Shown here: positions 55,839 to 64,000 of the stretch, one piece after another | Layout: each line of letters opens with the position of its first letter | Position numbering within the stretch: the first letter of the stretch is position 1 | Assembly: GCA_016191815.1 (NCBI GenBank) | Contig: JACPVI010000081.1 | Location: 124,001 to 188,000 of the forward strand | Direction of reading: 5' to 3' | DNA: 64,000 nt | From: Myxococcales bacterium | GTDB lineage: Bacteria; Myxococcota; Myxococcia; Myxococcales; Myxococcaceae | Notes under the pieces: generated by a model | What the model was told of the DNA's origin: nothing | The model's input: the letters and a program-made list of their open reading frames with translations, nothing else | The model's database searches: none | Program-made: the position numbers and the translations under genes

Positions 55839-57086
55839 TCAGTTGGCGGACCTGAAGAGTCGGATGCGCGGGCCTCCGCCCAGCTCGAGGAAGAAGCCGA
55901 AGCTGAAGTGCACCGTCGAGTCCGCCGCTACCAGACCCGGAGGGGGGTTGGGGAAGGGCTGAGCCCGCTCGAAGGAGTTGATCGCCTCCAGGTCCAAGAA
56001 GTCGAGCCCGCAGCTCTTCTCCACGTAGACGTCCTTCACCATCCCCTCGTCGCTCAGGGTGACCGAGAGCACCGTGTGGCGGTCGCGGCCGCCGTAGATG
56101 TTCCCAGTCGGATCCCGCTGGCGCAGCTCGCGGCCGGGGTTCCAGTGCATTCCCACGCTCTGCTTCACCCGGTTGAAGAAGCTCGAGTACCTCCATTCCT
56201 TGGTGTTGAGGTAGGTGCCCGCGCCCTCTACCTCCTCGAGGTGGTCGTTCGCCGCCGCGCCGGTGATCTTGTCCAGCACCGACGAGGAAGGCATCAGGTT
56301 GGCCACCCCGGTGCGGCCCGACTTCCCCTGGGAGCCCTCCTGCTCTTCCTGCGCGCTCCCGGCGGAGATCCGCAGGCGATCCGAGTTGCCGATCACCTCG
56401 GCGCTCTCGCTGCGGTTGGCCACCGCCGCGCCGGGCCCGGTCGCTTGCTCCATGCGCATCTTCACTTCCTGGCGGCCCTTGATGCTCGGCAGCTCCAGCA
56501 CGCTCTTGCTCGGGGCTTGCTCCCTCAGCGGCCGGTCGTCGTTCCCCAGCCCCTCGTTGCCGGCGATCTGCGTCCGGTCGGCCTGGTCCGAGCCGCCGCC
56601 TTTCTGGGGGACGGTCGAGGTCCGCCGGGGCATCGCGTTTCGGTAGAACGCGGTCTGCTCCTTGGCGCGGGTCTCAATCGCGACCCGGTTGGCGGACTCG
56701 GCGAGGTACTGAGCGTCGGGTGCCTCCTCGCCGTTGCCGGGGGCCACGTCGACCACCTGTCCCTTGGGGATGGGCTCGGGCTTCTTCTGCTCGAGCTTCG
56801 GCGCGTCGGACTCGCGCTGGGCGAGGGTCGGGCCGTCCACTTCTCGCTTGGTTCGCTCGCCGCGGTTTCTGGCCCACTGCGAGGGGGACAGCGGCCGCAA
56901 GGTGACCGCGCGCGGCGGCGGCGCCTGCTTGGGCGGGGGAACGATGATGTGCACCAGCGAGAGGAAGACCAGAAGCCCCGCGAAGCCGAGGTGGCAGACG
57001 AGCGCGAGCGCGAACGCGACCGCCGTTCGCCCCACGGTGTCCGCTCCGCGCCGGCGCCTGGCCGGATGGTGACTGGTCGTCGCCAC
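55839..57086 (-). CDS. TonB-type C-terminal-domain protein with long linker
   Basis: 415 residues. It has a basic N-terminus, a TM helix (~20-48; FALALVCHLGFAGLLVFLSL), a proline-rich segment (PPPKQAPPPRAVTLRPL) and a charged disordered linker. The C-terminal TonB-like domain (~300-415: EWRYSSFFNRVKQSVGMHW, TLSDEGMVKDVYVEKSCGLDFLD) ends with FSFGFFLELGG. Such TonB-domain proteins couple proton-motive channels to the outer membrane; the TolQ/TolR/TolR set at 11-13 kb is a candidate energy source, though unlinked (inference). It lies 44 bp after the CDF gene on the same strand direction, upstream of it. Confidence 0.85.
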   Translation of the reverse strand: MATTSHHPARRRRGADTVGRTAVAFALALVCHLGFAGLLVFLSLVHIIVPPPKQAPPPRAVTLRPLSPSQWARNRGERTKREVDGPTLAQRESDAPKLEQKKPEPIPKGQVVDVAPGNGEEAPDAQYLAESANRVAIETRAKEQTAFYRNAMPRRTSTVPQKGGGSDQADRTQIAGNEGLGNDDRPLREQAPSKSVLELPSIKGRQEVKMRMEQATGPGAAVANRSESAEVIGNSDRLRISAGSAQEEQEGSQGKSGRTGVANLMPSSSVLDKITGAAANDHLEEVEGAGTYLNTKEWRYSSFFNRVKQSVGMHWNPGRELRQRDPTGNIYGGRDRHTVLSVTLSDEGMVKDVYVEKSCGLDFLDLEAINSFERAQPFPNPPPGLVAADSTVHFSFGFFLELGGGPRIRLFRSAN

Positions 57087-57149
57087 GAGACCGAATGATA
57101 ACGTCGGTCGGGCCCGCGCGTTCCCTCCGGCTGCGCGGTGGTCGGCGCG

Positions 57150-58844
57150 CTACTCGTACACCCGCGCCACCTGTGCGCCGTTGTAGTAATGCCCGAGGAT
57201 GGCCTGGTAGCGCTGCCCGGCTTCGGCGCGGCCGATGGCGCCCGTCTGGCACATGCCCACGCCGTGGCCCCAGCCGCCTCCCCGGAACGTCCAGCCGGCG
57301 AGCTTCCCGTCCGGCCCACGCTCGGGGGAGACGACGAACATCGCACTGTTCAGCATTCCGAACATCCGGCGGATGTTCAGCTCGCCGCGGACCTGCGTCG
57401 CGCCTCTCTCACCGGAGAGGGTGAGCAGGCGTGCGCGGCCGGACACTCCGCGCTCGGCCACGGCGATCGCCCGCACCGGTCCCAACTGTAGGTGCGCCGT
57501 CAGTGCGTCCACTTCTTCGGCAGTGAAGTGCCTCTCCCAGCGGTACTTGGCTGGCTGGGCGAAGCTCGAGAGGCGGCAGGCCGCGGGCAGCTCCGAGGAG
57601 AGGAAGGCCGGCAGGTCCTCTGGCTTGGCTGGCGCCTTACGGCCGGGGAGGGTGTCGGGGCGCCCGCGCAGGCTCGGATCCGCCGGCCCGCCCCACACCA
57701 CCTCGTTGCTCTCGGTGTGGCCGCCGCAGACCGCGCTGTAGACCGCGTCCACCAGCCTTCCGTCGGGCGAGAAGAGCGCCTCGCCACGGGTGGCCTCCAC
57801 CGCCGCGTTGGTGGAGGCCGCCTCGCCGGAAAGCCCCCGGTAGACCGCGCAGTGCTGCTCGGCGCAGAGCAGGTAGGGATCGGCCAGGTGCTTGAGGCCG
57901 ATCTTCGCCAGGGCCTCGCTGCGGGCGGTCACCGCCTGGGCCTTCAGCGCCTCGGGGTGCGCGCGGGAGAAGATCTCCGCCGGCACCAGCCCCCTCAGCA
58001 GCTCCTCCATGCTCACCACGTTGACCACCGCGAGCCTTCCGGCGCGGTCCAAGGTGAAAAGGAGCGAGCCTCGGTAGCTCCGGTCCTCGAAGCCGTGCGA
58101 GGGGTAGCCGACGCCGTGCTCCACCCCGCGCACCTCGATCGCAGCCCCGTCCTGCGCCTCGGCGGCGATCCAGTCCTGAGCCAGCGCCACCGAGGCCCCG
58201 GCCGAATCCAAAAGCTCCAGCACGCCGCGCGAAGGCCTTCGCACCTCCTCGAAGAGCGAGGTCCGCACTCCGTGCTTGCGCAGGATCTCCGTCTGGCGTT
58301 CGGCGGCGCGTCCCTGCAACTCCTCATCGAGGAGCAAGAGGTACCGCCGGTTGTCGATCACCTTTCCCGAGATTCCGTACACCGAGCCGAGCACGTGGGG
58401 GCGGACCTTGTAGCCGCGCTCTTCCCAGCTCCGCTGCTCGGCGGCCAGGCCCTGCTTGTCGGCGAAGCGGAGCTCGGCGAGCTGGACGTGCACCGAGGTC
58501 TCGGAGGGCTCGGCCTTCACCACTCGGGCGGTCCACTCCGAGGCGGCGGGTGCCTCCACTAGCTTCTCCACGTCTCCGGACAGGCGCATCCGCAGCCGGC
58601 CGCGTGCGGAGAAGGTCACCGATGGCCGTCCTTCCATCAGCCGGACCGGGACGCGTGGCTCGCCGTCGCGGAAGTCGAGGCGCTTGGCCTGGGAGGGAGC
58701 CAGGCCCCCAGGCGCCGGTGGAGGCTCGGGCAGCCCTTCGGAGCTACCGCGCCCGGGGCCTCCGCCGCCACCCAAGTCGTGCAGCGGCCGGCGCGCACAA
58801 CACGCCAGGGCACAGGACGCCGCCAGCCACAGTGCGAGCCGCAC
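57150..58844 (-). CDS. SpoIID/LytB-domain lipoprotein, probable septal-wall lytic transglycosylase-type
   Basis: 564 residues. Signal MRLALWLAASCALACC with a Cys-Cys end is a lipoprotein signal. The SpoIID domain (~250-560) shows the core SMEELLRGLVPAEIFSRAHPEALKAQAV, LLCAEQHCAVYRG, EATRGE, CGGHTESNEVVWGG and the C-terminal GGGWGHGVGMCQTGAIGRAEAGQ and ILGHYYNGAQV blocks that define SpoIID/LytB proteins. SpoIID is a lytic transglycosylase acting on denuded glycans. Myxobacteria sporulate by cell-wall removal, so such a protein could act in wall remodelling (inference). Confidence 0.9.
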   Translation of the reverse strand: MRLALWLAASCALACCARRPLHDLGGGGGPGRGSSEGLPEPPPAPGGLAPSQAKRLDFRDGEPRVPVRLMEGRPSVTFSARGRLRMRLSGDVEKLVEAPAASEWTARVVKAEPSETSVHVQLAELRFADKQGLAAEQRSWEERGYKVRPHVLGSVYGISGKVIDNRRYLLLLDEELQGRAAERQTEILRKHGVRTSLFEEVRRPSRGVLELLDSAGASVALAQDWIAAEAQDGAAIEVRGVEHGVGYPSHGFEDRSYRGSLLFTLDRAGRLAVVNVVSMEELLRGLVPAEIFSRAHPEALKAQAVTARSEALAKIGLKHLADPYLLCAEQHCAVYRGLSGEAASTNAAVEATRGEALFSPDGRLVDAVYSAVCGGHTESNEVVWGGPADPSLRGRPDTLPGRKAPAKPEDLPAFLSSELPAACRLSSFAQPAKYRWERHFTAEEVDALTAHLQLGPVRAIAVAERGVSGRARLLTLSGERGATQVRGELNIRRMFGMLNSAMFVVSPERGPDGKLAGWTFRGGGWGHGVGMCQTGAIGRAEAGQRYQAILGHYYNGAQVARVYE

Positions 58845-58851
58845 GATCGAG

Positions 58852-58923
58852 AGGCGCCACCCGGATTCGAACCGGGGAGTGAGGGTTTTGCAGACCCTTG
58901 CCTTACCACTTGGCTATGGCGCC
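58852..58923 (-). tRNA. tRNA-Cys (GCA)
   Basis: 72 nt, minus strand. Acceptor GGCGCCA pairs with TGGCGCC. The anticodon stem AGGGT/ACCCT encloses the 7-nt loop CTGCAAA with anticodon GCA (Cys). The T-arm is CCCGG-TTCGAAT-CCGGG. Discriminator U, no encoded CCA. It sits between the SpoIID-domain gene and the metalloprotease gene and is the only tRNA seen in the window. Confidence 0.95.
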
Positions 58924-58992
58924 AAGGCCTCGTCTGTATACGAAGCGCGTCTGGCCGGGTCAAGGAAGCCCGGGCCGCCGGCCGCCCGCCCG

Positions 58993-61551
58993 TCAGCGCC
59001 GCCGCCGCCTGAGCAGGGCGGAGGCGAGAGCGAGGGCCGCGAGGCCTGCTCCGGAGCTGGAACAGCCGCAGCCTTCGGGAATGCGCCCGCCCTGTGGAGC
59101 CAAAGAAACGACAACGGTCCGGCCGGCATCGGGAGTCCCGGGCGAACCCGCGTCGGGGACTCCACAGCTATCGGCCTGCTCGAACGAGGCAGAGAGCCCC
59201 CGCACCGTCGCCCCGTTGGCGCTCGGGGTGGCGAGGGTGAGGTAGATCTCGCTCGAGGCGCCGCAGGGAACCTGAATCGCGACCTTGCCGCTCATCGACC
59301 CGCCCGTGATGGTCGCGTCTGCCGTCTTGTCGGCGTCGTGTGCGGTGGTGTTCGCGCTGGGCCGGGTGAAGGTGATGGGTTGGCCCACCTTGGCCAGCAC
59401 CTTTACTTGAGGCGCCCCGCCGAAGCCGGCCAGGCCGCCGCCCACCTGCCCAGCGATGGTGACGCTCTTCGCCCCGTTGGGTGTGATGAGCTTGAGCTGG
59501 TAGGGGCCGGGGACGAGCTGCCCTGCGGCAAGCTCCGCCCGCTGGGTGCCGCCGATGCCGTAGTAGGGCCTGGGCTGAGTGGCCACGGTCAGGTCGATCA
59601 GCTTCGAGCAATTGGTGACGCCGCGCGCGTCGAAGATCTGCTTCATCTTCGAGTCCGCCTGCGGCACCTGAGGGAAGGCCGCGGGCAGGTGCGCCGCGAT
59701 CGCCGCCGCGGCTTGATCGAAGTCGGTCCTCGGGTTCATCGAAACCAGGGCGGCGTAGATGGCGGCGTCGAAGGTCCGGCCGTTGTCCGCGCCGAGGAAG
59801 TGGGACTTCCTCGCCTGCCATAGGGCCGCGGAGAAGTGCTGGCTGTCTTGGTGGACCTCGCCCCAGAGCACCTCGGGGCAGGAGAAGGAGTTCTCCAGAT
59901 CGCGCAGGGAGATGTCCTGCTGGAGCTGGCCTCCGCCGCTCGGGTCGGAGATGCGCGGCCCCACGTATTCGCCCAGCTTGGGGTTCTGGCCGAGGGCAGC
60001 GGCGAGGTAGTCAGCGATCCCCTCGTGGAGGGCGCCGCCCTCGTCGTTTCCGGAGCGAGCGTCGATCACGAACGCGGAGAAGTCCGCGGTGGAGGCGATC
60101 ACCCCGTGGCCGAACTCGTGCCAGAGCACCGGGGCGTCGTAGGCGAAGTCCGCCTTCGTGCCCTGGAACATCATCAGGGTGTCGACGTCGAGCGCGTACT
60201 CCGCCGGCAGGATGAGTTGCTGGAAGTTCTCCCGGGCGAGGAACATCGCGTTGTCCACCCTCATCAGCTTGTTGGTGGTGGCGGTCTGGGTCTGGGGGTT
60301 GATGTTCTTCTGCATGTCCTCCACGTCGGGCAACGTCACGTTCGCCCAGGAGGCCGGGGTGCGGGGCGGGGTGCGCTTCTCGTCGCGCATCCGGAAGGGT
60401 TGCAGGTTCTCGCCGGGGAAGATCGGCGCCGCCGCGCTCGAGAGGCCACGCACGAAGTCGTAGACGGAATTCAGGTGGTAGAAGGCGTGCACCTCGGCGA
60501 AGGGGTCGGAGTCCGTTGGCTGCGACTGGCTCACTGGACCGGTGGGCGGATCAAACGGCGTGAAGACGTAGCTTCCTCCGTCGTTGAGCGCCGGGTCATT
60601 GGCGGCCCTCATCACCCGGTCGCAGACTGCCACGTCGTAGTTGATGTTGAAGCCGAACATCTGGAACACGCCGCGGGCGCGCTTGGGGCCGGCGTCCACC
60701 TCCTCCGAGCAGCCCTGGTTGGGACAGCAGCCGAAGGTGGTGAGCTGGTTGCCGTACAGGCGGCCGGCGTCGTTGGGCTCGAAATAGCCGCCCCCGTCGG
60801 GCAGCGGCAGGAAGGCGACCGGGCTCAGCATCGATCCGCCGTCCGCATGGCGGAGCTGCACCTGCACCAGCGGCATCGCGCCGACGCCCGCGTCGAGGCC
60901 ACCCGGGCTCGAGGAATAGACGTTGGCGTCGTCGGAGGCGCGGAAGACTCGGTTCTTCGCCCAGAGGACCTCGCCCGCCACCGAGTCCACTGCCACGTGC
61001 CAGCTCTCGGAGGGATCCAGCGTGAGCACCCACACCAGGTACCCCGAGTGCACCACTTCGCCCGAGGGGAACACCTCCTGGCGGACGCCTCCGTACGGTT
61101 GGCCGTTGCCGTCCAGGAGCGCCATCGGCACCGCGCGCGCCGCGAGCCGCATCGCCTCCCTGGGGCTCATTCGCCAGTCGAGCGCGGCCCGCCGGTAACG
61201 CACGATGCCCGAGGAGAGCTGCACCACGCTCCGCGAGCGGTCGATTGTCACCACCACGCGCGCGCCATGCACATCCAGCCCGGAGACCTGCTGCCGCAAG
61301 TGGAACGAGGCGCCGAACCGCGTGCCGAAGACCTCCGGCGCGCCCAGCCCCGAGGTGGCGGGAAGCCCCAGCTCCTCACGCCTGGAGAGCGCAAAGGCGC
61401 GGACCGCTTCCGGCAGCCTGCCCTGCAGCGGCTCCGAGAGCTGGCCGACTCCCAACCTCAGCTCGCCCCCGGGGGAGTCGATCTTCTGGGAGTAGGCGGG
61501 AGCGAATGGCACTGCGGCAAGCAGCGGGACGAGCAAAGCCGTGGGGAGCAT
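58993..61551 (-). CDS. Secreted zinc metalloprotease with MYXO-CTERM-like tail
   Basis: 852 residues with a signal peptide ([21 protein letters not shown]). A PepSY/FTP-like propeptide (~30-230) precedes the catalytic part, which has HEFGH at ~477-481 and HEGIADY (~510) supplying the third zinc ligand, the gluzincin/M4-M36 pattern. A Cys-rich stretch (CCPNQGC) and beta-domains follow. The last ~27 residues ([27 protein letters not shown]) have the MYXO-CTERM layout: a GCGC motif, a TM segment and Arg cluster, by which myxobacterial surface proteins are cleaved and lipid-anchored after export. It would act at the cell surface or in secreted enzyme mixes used for predation. Confidence 0.9.
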   Translation of the reverse strand: MLPTALLVPLLAAVPFAPAYSQKIDSPGGELRLGVGQLSEPLQGRLPEAVRAFALSRREELGLPATSGLGAPEVFGTRFGASFHLRQQVSGLDVHGARVVVTIDRSRSVVQLSSGIVRYRRAALDWRMSPREAMRLAARAVPMALLDGNGQPYGGVRQEVFPSGEVVHSGYLVWVLTLDPSESWHVAVDSVAGEVLWAKNRVFRASDDANVYSSSPGGLDAGVGAMPLVQVQLRHADGGSMLSPVAFLPLPDGGGYFEPNDAGRLYGNQLTTFGCCPNQGCSEEVDAGPKRARGVFQMFGFNINYDVAVCDRVMRAANDPALNDGGSYVFTPFDPPTGPVSQSQPTDSDPFAEVHAFYHLNSVYDFVRGLSSAAAPIFPGENLQPFRMRDEKRTPPRTPASWANVTLPDVEDMQKNINPQTQTATTNKLMRVDNAMFLARENFQQLILPAEYALDVDTLMMFQGTKADFAYDAPVLWHEFGHGVIASTADFSAFVIDARSGNDEGGALHEGIADYLAAALGQNPKLGEYVGPRISDPSGGGQLQQDISLRDLENSFSCPEVLWGEVHQDSQHFSAALWQARKSHFLGADNGRTFDAAIYAALVSMNPRTDFDQAAAAIAAHLPAAFPQVPQADSKMKQIFDARGVTNCSKLIDLTVATQPRPYYGIGGTQRAELAAGQLVPGPYQLKLITPNGAKSVTIAGQVGGGLAGFGGAPQVKVLAKVGQPITFTRPSANTTAHDADKTADATITGGSMSGKVAIQVPCGASSEIYLTLATPSANGATVRGLSASFEQADSCGVPDAGSPGTPDAGRTVVVSLAPQGGRIPEGCGCSSSGAGLAALALASALLRRRRR

Positions 61552-61752
61552 GGAGCCCTCGGTTCGCGGCGAGGAGCCGGCCCTCTTCGGGGCGCGGACA
61601 GTACCACGGCGGCCCGCGAGGTCGCCTGGCCCCTATGCGCCGGCGCCCGCTCGGGCCCTCCCTAGGGCTGCCGGCGGCCACCCGGAGGCGCCGGGGCCCA
61701 CGGAAGGCTCATCGCCGCGCGACCGGTTTGCAGACTGGGGCCCACAGGACGA

Positions 61753-62091
61753 ATGAGCATCGCTTGCAGCGAGCTGCTTCGCCGCCTCGGAGACGACGAC
61801 CTGCTGGTCATCGATTGCCGTCGCCTCGAAGACTGGGAAGGCTTCGAGCTGCACATCCCGGGGGCCCTGAGGATGAGCGTCGAAGAGCTGCACGCCTTCG
61901 CTCACCAGCTTCCCGACGACGAGCTGATCGTGCTCGTGGGCTGGGAGCCCGATGGCTGGGACGCGCGGCAGGCCAGGCGCATCCTGAGGCTCGGCGGACG
62001 CGAGGCCGTGTGTCTGGAAGGCGGGCTGCGGGGATGGGTGGCGTCCGGCTACCCCATCGAGAGGCACGAGGCCGACGCCGCGAGCCGCTGA
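61753..62091 (+). CDS. Rhodanese-like domain protein lacking the catalytic Cys
   Basis: 112 residues. The rhodanese fold is visible as [21 protein letters not shown], then an Asp/Glu-rich middle and [15 protein letters not shown] at the end. The active-site loop, normally CxxGxR after a central strand, reads GWEPDGWD, so the persulfide Cys is missing. Probably an inactive rhodanese acting in protein or sulfide sensing, or a stand-alone domain of unknown use. It precedes asd by 63 bp. Confidence 0.82.
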   Translation: MSIACSELLRRLGDDDLLVIDCRRLEDWEGFELHIPGALRMSVEELHAFAHQLPDDELIVLVGWEPDGWDARQARRILRLGGREAVCLEGGLRGWVASGYPIERHEADAASR

Positions 62092-62154
62092 GCTGCCGGC
62101 ACGCTTCCCGCCGCCGAGCAAAGAGTGTATGCACGCCCCTTCAAGGGAGGCGAC

Positions 62155-63234
62155 ATGAGAAAGCTCCGCTCCGTCATCGTCGGCGCCACCGGCCTCGCCG
62201 GCCAGCAGTTCATCGCCGCGCTCGAGCGGCACCCCTTCTTCGAGGTGGCGGCGGTCGCGGCCTCCTCTCGCTCGGCGGGCAAGACGTACGCCGAGGCCTT
62301 GAGGACCCCCAGCGGGATGATGGGTTGGTTCCTCTCCGAACCGCTTCCGGGAGCGGTGGCGTCGATGAAGGTGCTCGACGGGGCCGAAGTGTCGGGGCGG
62401 GACTTCGAGCTGGCATTCTCCGCGGTGGAGGCGGACGTGGCCCGCGAGCTGGAGCCCAGGCTGGCGAAAGACGTCCCGGTCATCTCCACCGCGAGCGCCT
62501 TCCGCTACGAGGAGGACGTGCCGCTGCTCATCCCTCCGGTCAACGCCGGCCACGCGCCACTCATCGAAGAGCAGCGCCGCCGCCGCGGCTCCAAGGGCTT
62601 CATCCTCCCCATTCCCAACTGCACCACCACCGGGCTCGCGGTCACCCTCGCGCCGCTCGAGCAGGCCTTCGGGGTGCAGGCGGTGATGATGACTTCCTTG
62701 CAAGCCTGCTCGGGCGCGGGCCGTTCGCCGGGGGTGATCGGCCTCGACATCCTCGACAACGTCATCCCGCACATCGCGAAGGAGGAAGGCAAGGTCGAGG
62801 TGGAGACCAAGAAGATCCTCGGCTCGATGGGGAAGGGGAGCGTGTTGCCGCACCCGATGAAGGTGTCCTGCACCTGCACGAGGGTAGCGGTGCTCGAGGG
62901 GCACACCGAGGCCGCCTTCGTCTCGCTCAAGTCGCGCGCGTCGGTGGCCGAGGTGGCCGCGGCGATGCGCGAGTGGAAGGGCGCCGAGGCCGCGCGGGGG
63001 CTGCCCAGCTCCCCGGCGAGATGGATCGAAGTTCAGGACGACCCGTTCCGGCCCCAACCGCGCCTCGACCGCGACGCGCACGGAGGGATGGCCACCAGCG
63101 TGGGGCGCATCCGCGAGGACGGCGTCCTGGAGAACGGCGTGAAGTACGTGCTGGTCTCCCACAACACCAAGATGGGCGCGGCCAAGGGCGCGGTGCTGGT
63201 GGCGGAGCTATTGAGGGCGCAGGGCGTTCTCTGA
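62155..63234 (+). CDS. asd: Aspartate-semialdehyde dehydrogenase (archaeal/fungal-type)
   Basis: 359 residues from ATG 62155 with GGGAGG just upstream. Nucleotide-binding [11 protein letters not shown] at the N-terminus, catalytic Cys in [14 protein letters not shown], and the C-terminal segments [22 protein letters not shown] and [20 protein letters not shown]. The length and the NCTTTGL motif point to the archaeal/fungal class, not the shorter E. coli type. It supplies aspartate semialdehyde to threonine, methionine, lysine and diaminopimelate synthesis. Confidence 0.92.
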   Translation: MRKLRSVIVGATGLAGQQFIAALERHPFFEVAAVAASSRSAGKTYAEALRTPSGMMGWFLSEPLPGAVASMKVLDGAEVSGRDFELAFSAVEADVARELEPRLAKDVPVISTASAFRYEEDVPLLIPPVNAGHAPLIEEQRRRRGSKGFILPIPNCTTTGLAVTLAPLEQAFGVQAVMMTSLQACSGAGRSPGVIGLDILDNVIPHIAKEEGKVEVETKKILGSMGKGSVLPHPMKVSCTCTRVAVLEGHTEAAFVSLKSRASVAEVAAAMREWKGAEAARGLPSSPARWIEVQDDPFRPQPRLDRDAHGGMATSVGRIREDGVLENGVKYVLVSHNTKMGAAKGAVLVAELLRAQGVL

Positions 63235-63335
63235 GCCATTCGCCGGCGCGGCTCCGGTCGAAAAACTCGCGACGCGAGACACCGCTTCGGATAGTGTCCG
63301 CGGCCCGAGATCCTCCGTTTCAAGGAGTGTTCACC

Positions 63336-63671
<336 letters not shown>

Positions 63672-63695
63672 CGGACCGGACCCCGCTTCTCCGCG

Positions 63696-63989
63696 TCACC
63701 CGACCGAGAGCGCGCTCAGCTTGAGCCCCCGCGTGCGGATTTCCTCGCGGATCCGGCTCAAGTCCTCGGGGGCCGGGGGGCCGTTTCGGCCCTGGATGCG
63801 CAGCGCGACCTCCTTGGGGCCGGTGCGCTCGATCTCCACCCGCGCGGCGATGGCATCGTCCAGCGTGAGCGCCAACGCCGGCCGGTGCGACTTGAGGAAG
63901 CGCTCAATCTTCTCGATCAAGGCGATCGCGGAGGCCGCCCGGTGCGCCGCCCGCACCGCCGCGGAACCCTCCGCGCCGTTGCTCGACAC
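63696..63989 (-). CDS. Hypothetical protein at right window edge
   Basis: 97 residues as read, ATG at 63989, only 11 bases from the window end, so the true start could be outside. The chain is mixed alpha/beta without recognised motifs (IALIEKIERFLKSHRPALALTLDDAI; SRIREEIRTRGLKLSAL). It converges on the ferredoxin gene with a 24-bp gap. Confidence 0.6.
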   Translation of the reverse strand: MSSNGAEGSAAVRAAHRAASAIALIEKIERFLKSHRPALALTLDDAIAARVEIERTGPKEVALRIQGRNGPPAPEDLSRIREEIRTRGLKLSALSVG

Positions 63990-64000
63990 CTCAGCCGGCT

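Noticed and set aside
58852-58923. tRNA-Cys as an integration site
   Set aside because: No second copy of its 3' end and no integrase or accessory genes are seen nearby.
61552-61752. A small gene between the metalloprotease and rhodanese-like genes
   Set aside because: The frames found are short, lack ribosome binding sites and have no recognisable content.

Overview
The window is a very GC-rich bacterial chromosome segment, almost certainly from a myxobacterium (Myxococcota, Cystobacterineae-like). The grounds are: the gene order dprA-topA-TolQ/TolR/TolR-trmFO-xerC-smr-hslV-hslU-argD, many Cys-anchored lipoproteins and WD40/NHL-type surface proteins, a metalloprotease ending in a MYXO-CTERM-like sorting tail (GCGC, a hydrophobic run, then five Arg), paralogous DnaK/J-domain/TPR modules, and strong G/C preference at third codon positions. 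No phage, transposase, CRISPR array or rRNA is visible. One tRNA (Cys, GCA) is present.

Layout. 0.25-3.2 kb (minus): a Uma2-family protein with a repeat-built coiled-coil tail and a membrane diguanylate cyclase whose sensor region carries a CxxCH haem motif. 3.2-13.0 kb (plus): pgeF, a YbgF-like lipoprotein, a LysM protein, a Tat-exported asparaginase-family hydrolase, dprA, topA and an ExbB/TolQ-TolR-TolR set. A DksA-like gene converges on the last TolR. 13.4-26.0 kb (plus): a tandem-repeat patch, trmFO, a beta-propeller lipoprotein, xerC, smr, an accessory insertion (18.5-22.8 kb), hslVU and argD. 26.1-30.2 kb: a J-domain/TPR protein, DnaK and a TPR protein in tight series. 30.2-34.4 kb (minus): two hotdog-fold dehydratases, a lipoprotein, an SDR enzyme, coaE and a small exported protein. 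34.5-41.7 kb (plus): tetrahaem cytochrome c, engB, a large NHL-like lipoprotein, a DUF6178-like protein, an O-antigen ligase and a glycosyltransferase. 41.8-44.8 kb (minus): a djlA-like gene, an adenosine-deaminase-family gene and pyrD. 44.9-54.9 kb: one-carbon genes folD, metF, gcvT, gcvH and gcvP, with a toxin-antitoxin pair plus a truncated DNA methyltransferase lodged between gcvH and gcvP. 54.9-61.6 kb (minus): a CDF transporter, a TonB-domain protein, a SpoIID-domain protein, tRNA-Cys and the MYXO-CTERM metalloprotease. 61.7-64 kb: a rhodanese-like protein, asd, a 7Fe ferredoxin and a gene running to the window edge.

Most of the window is housekeeping DNA with two accessory insertions. 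The first, behind smr, is bounded by an 84-bp duplication of the smr 3' end in which all six differences are at third codon positions and silent. That is the expected footprint of an element that integrated into a gene end and brought its own replacement end. The second splits the glycine cleavage operon. Other points to re-examine: a haem-motif diguanylate cyclase, a lipoprotein gene that reads best from an AUC start codon, a chaperone operon whose two flanking partners share a helical module, and two enzymes lacking a family-defining residue (adenosine deaminase fold, rhodanese fold). All functional calls come from reading motifs by eye; no database search was run.
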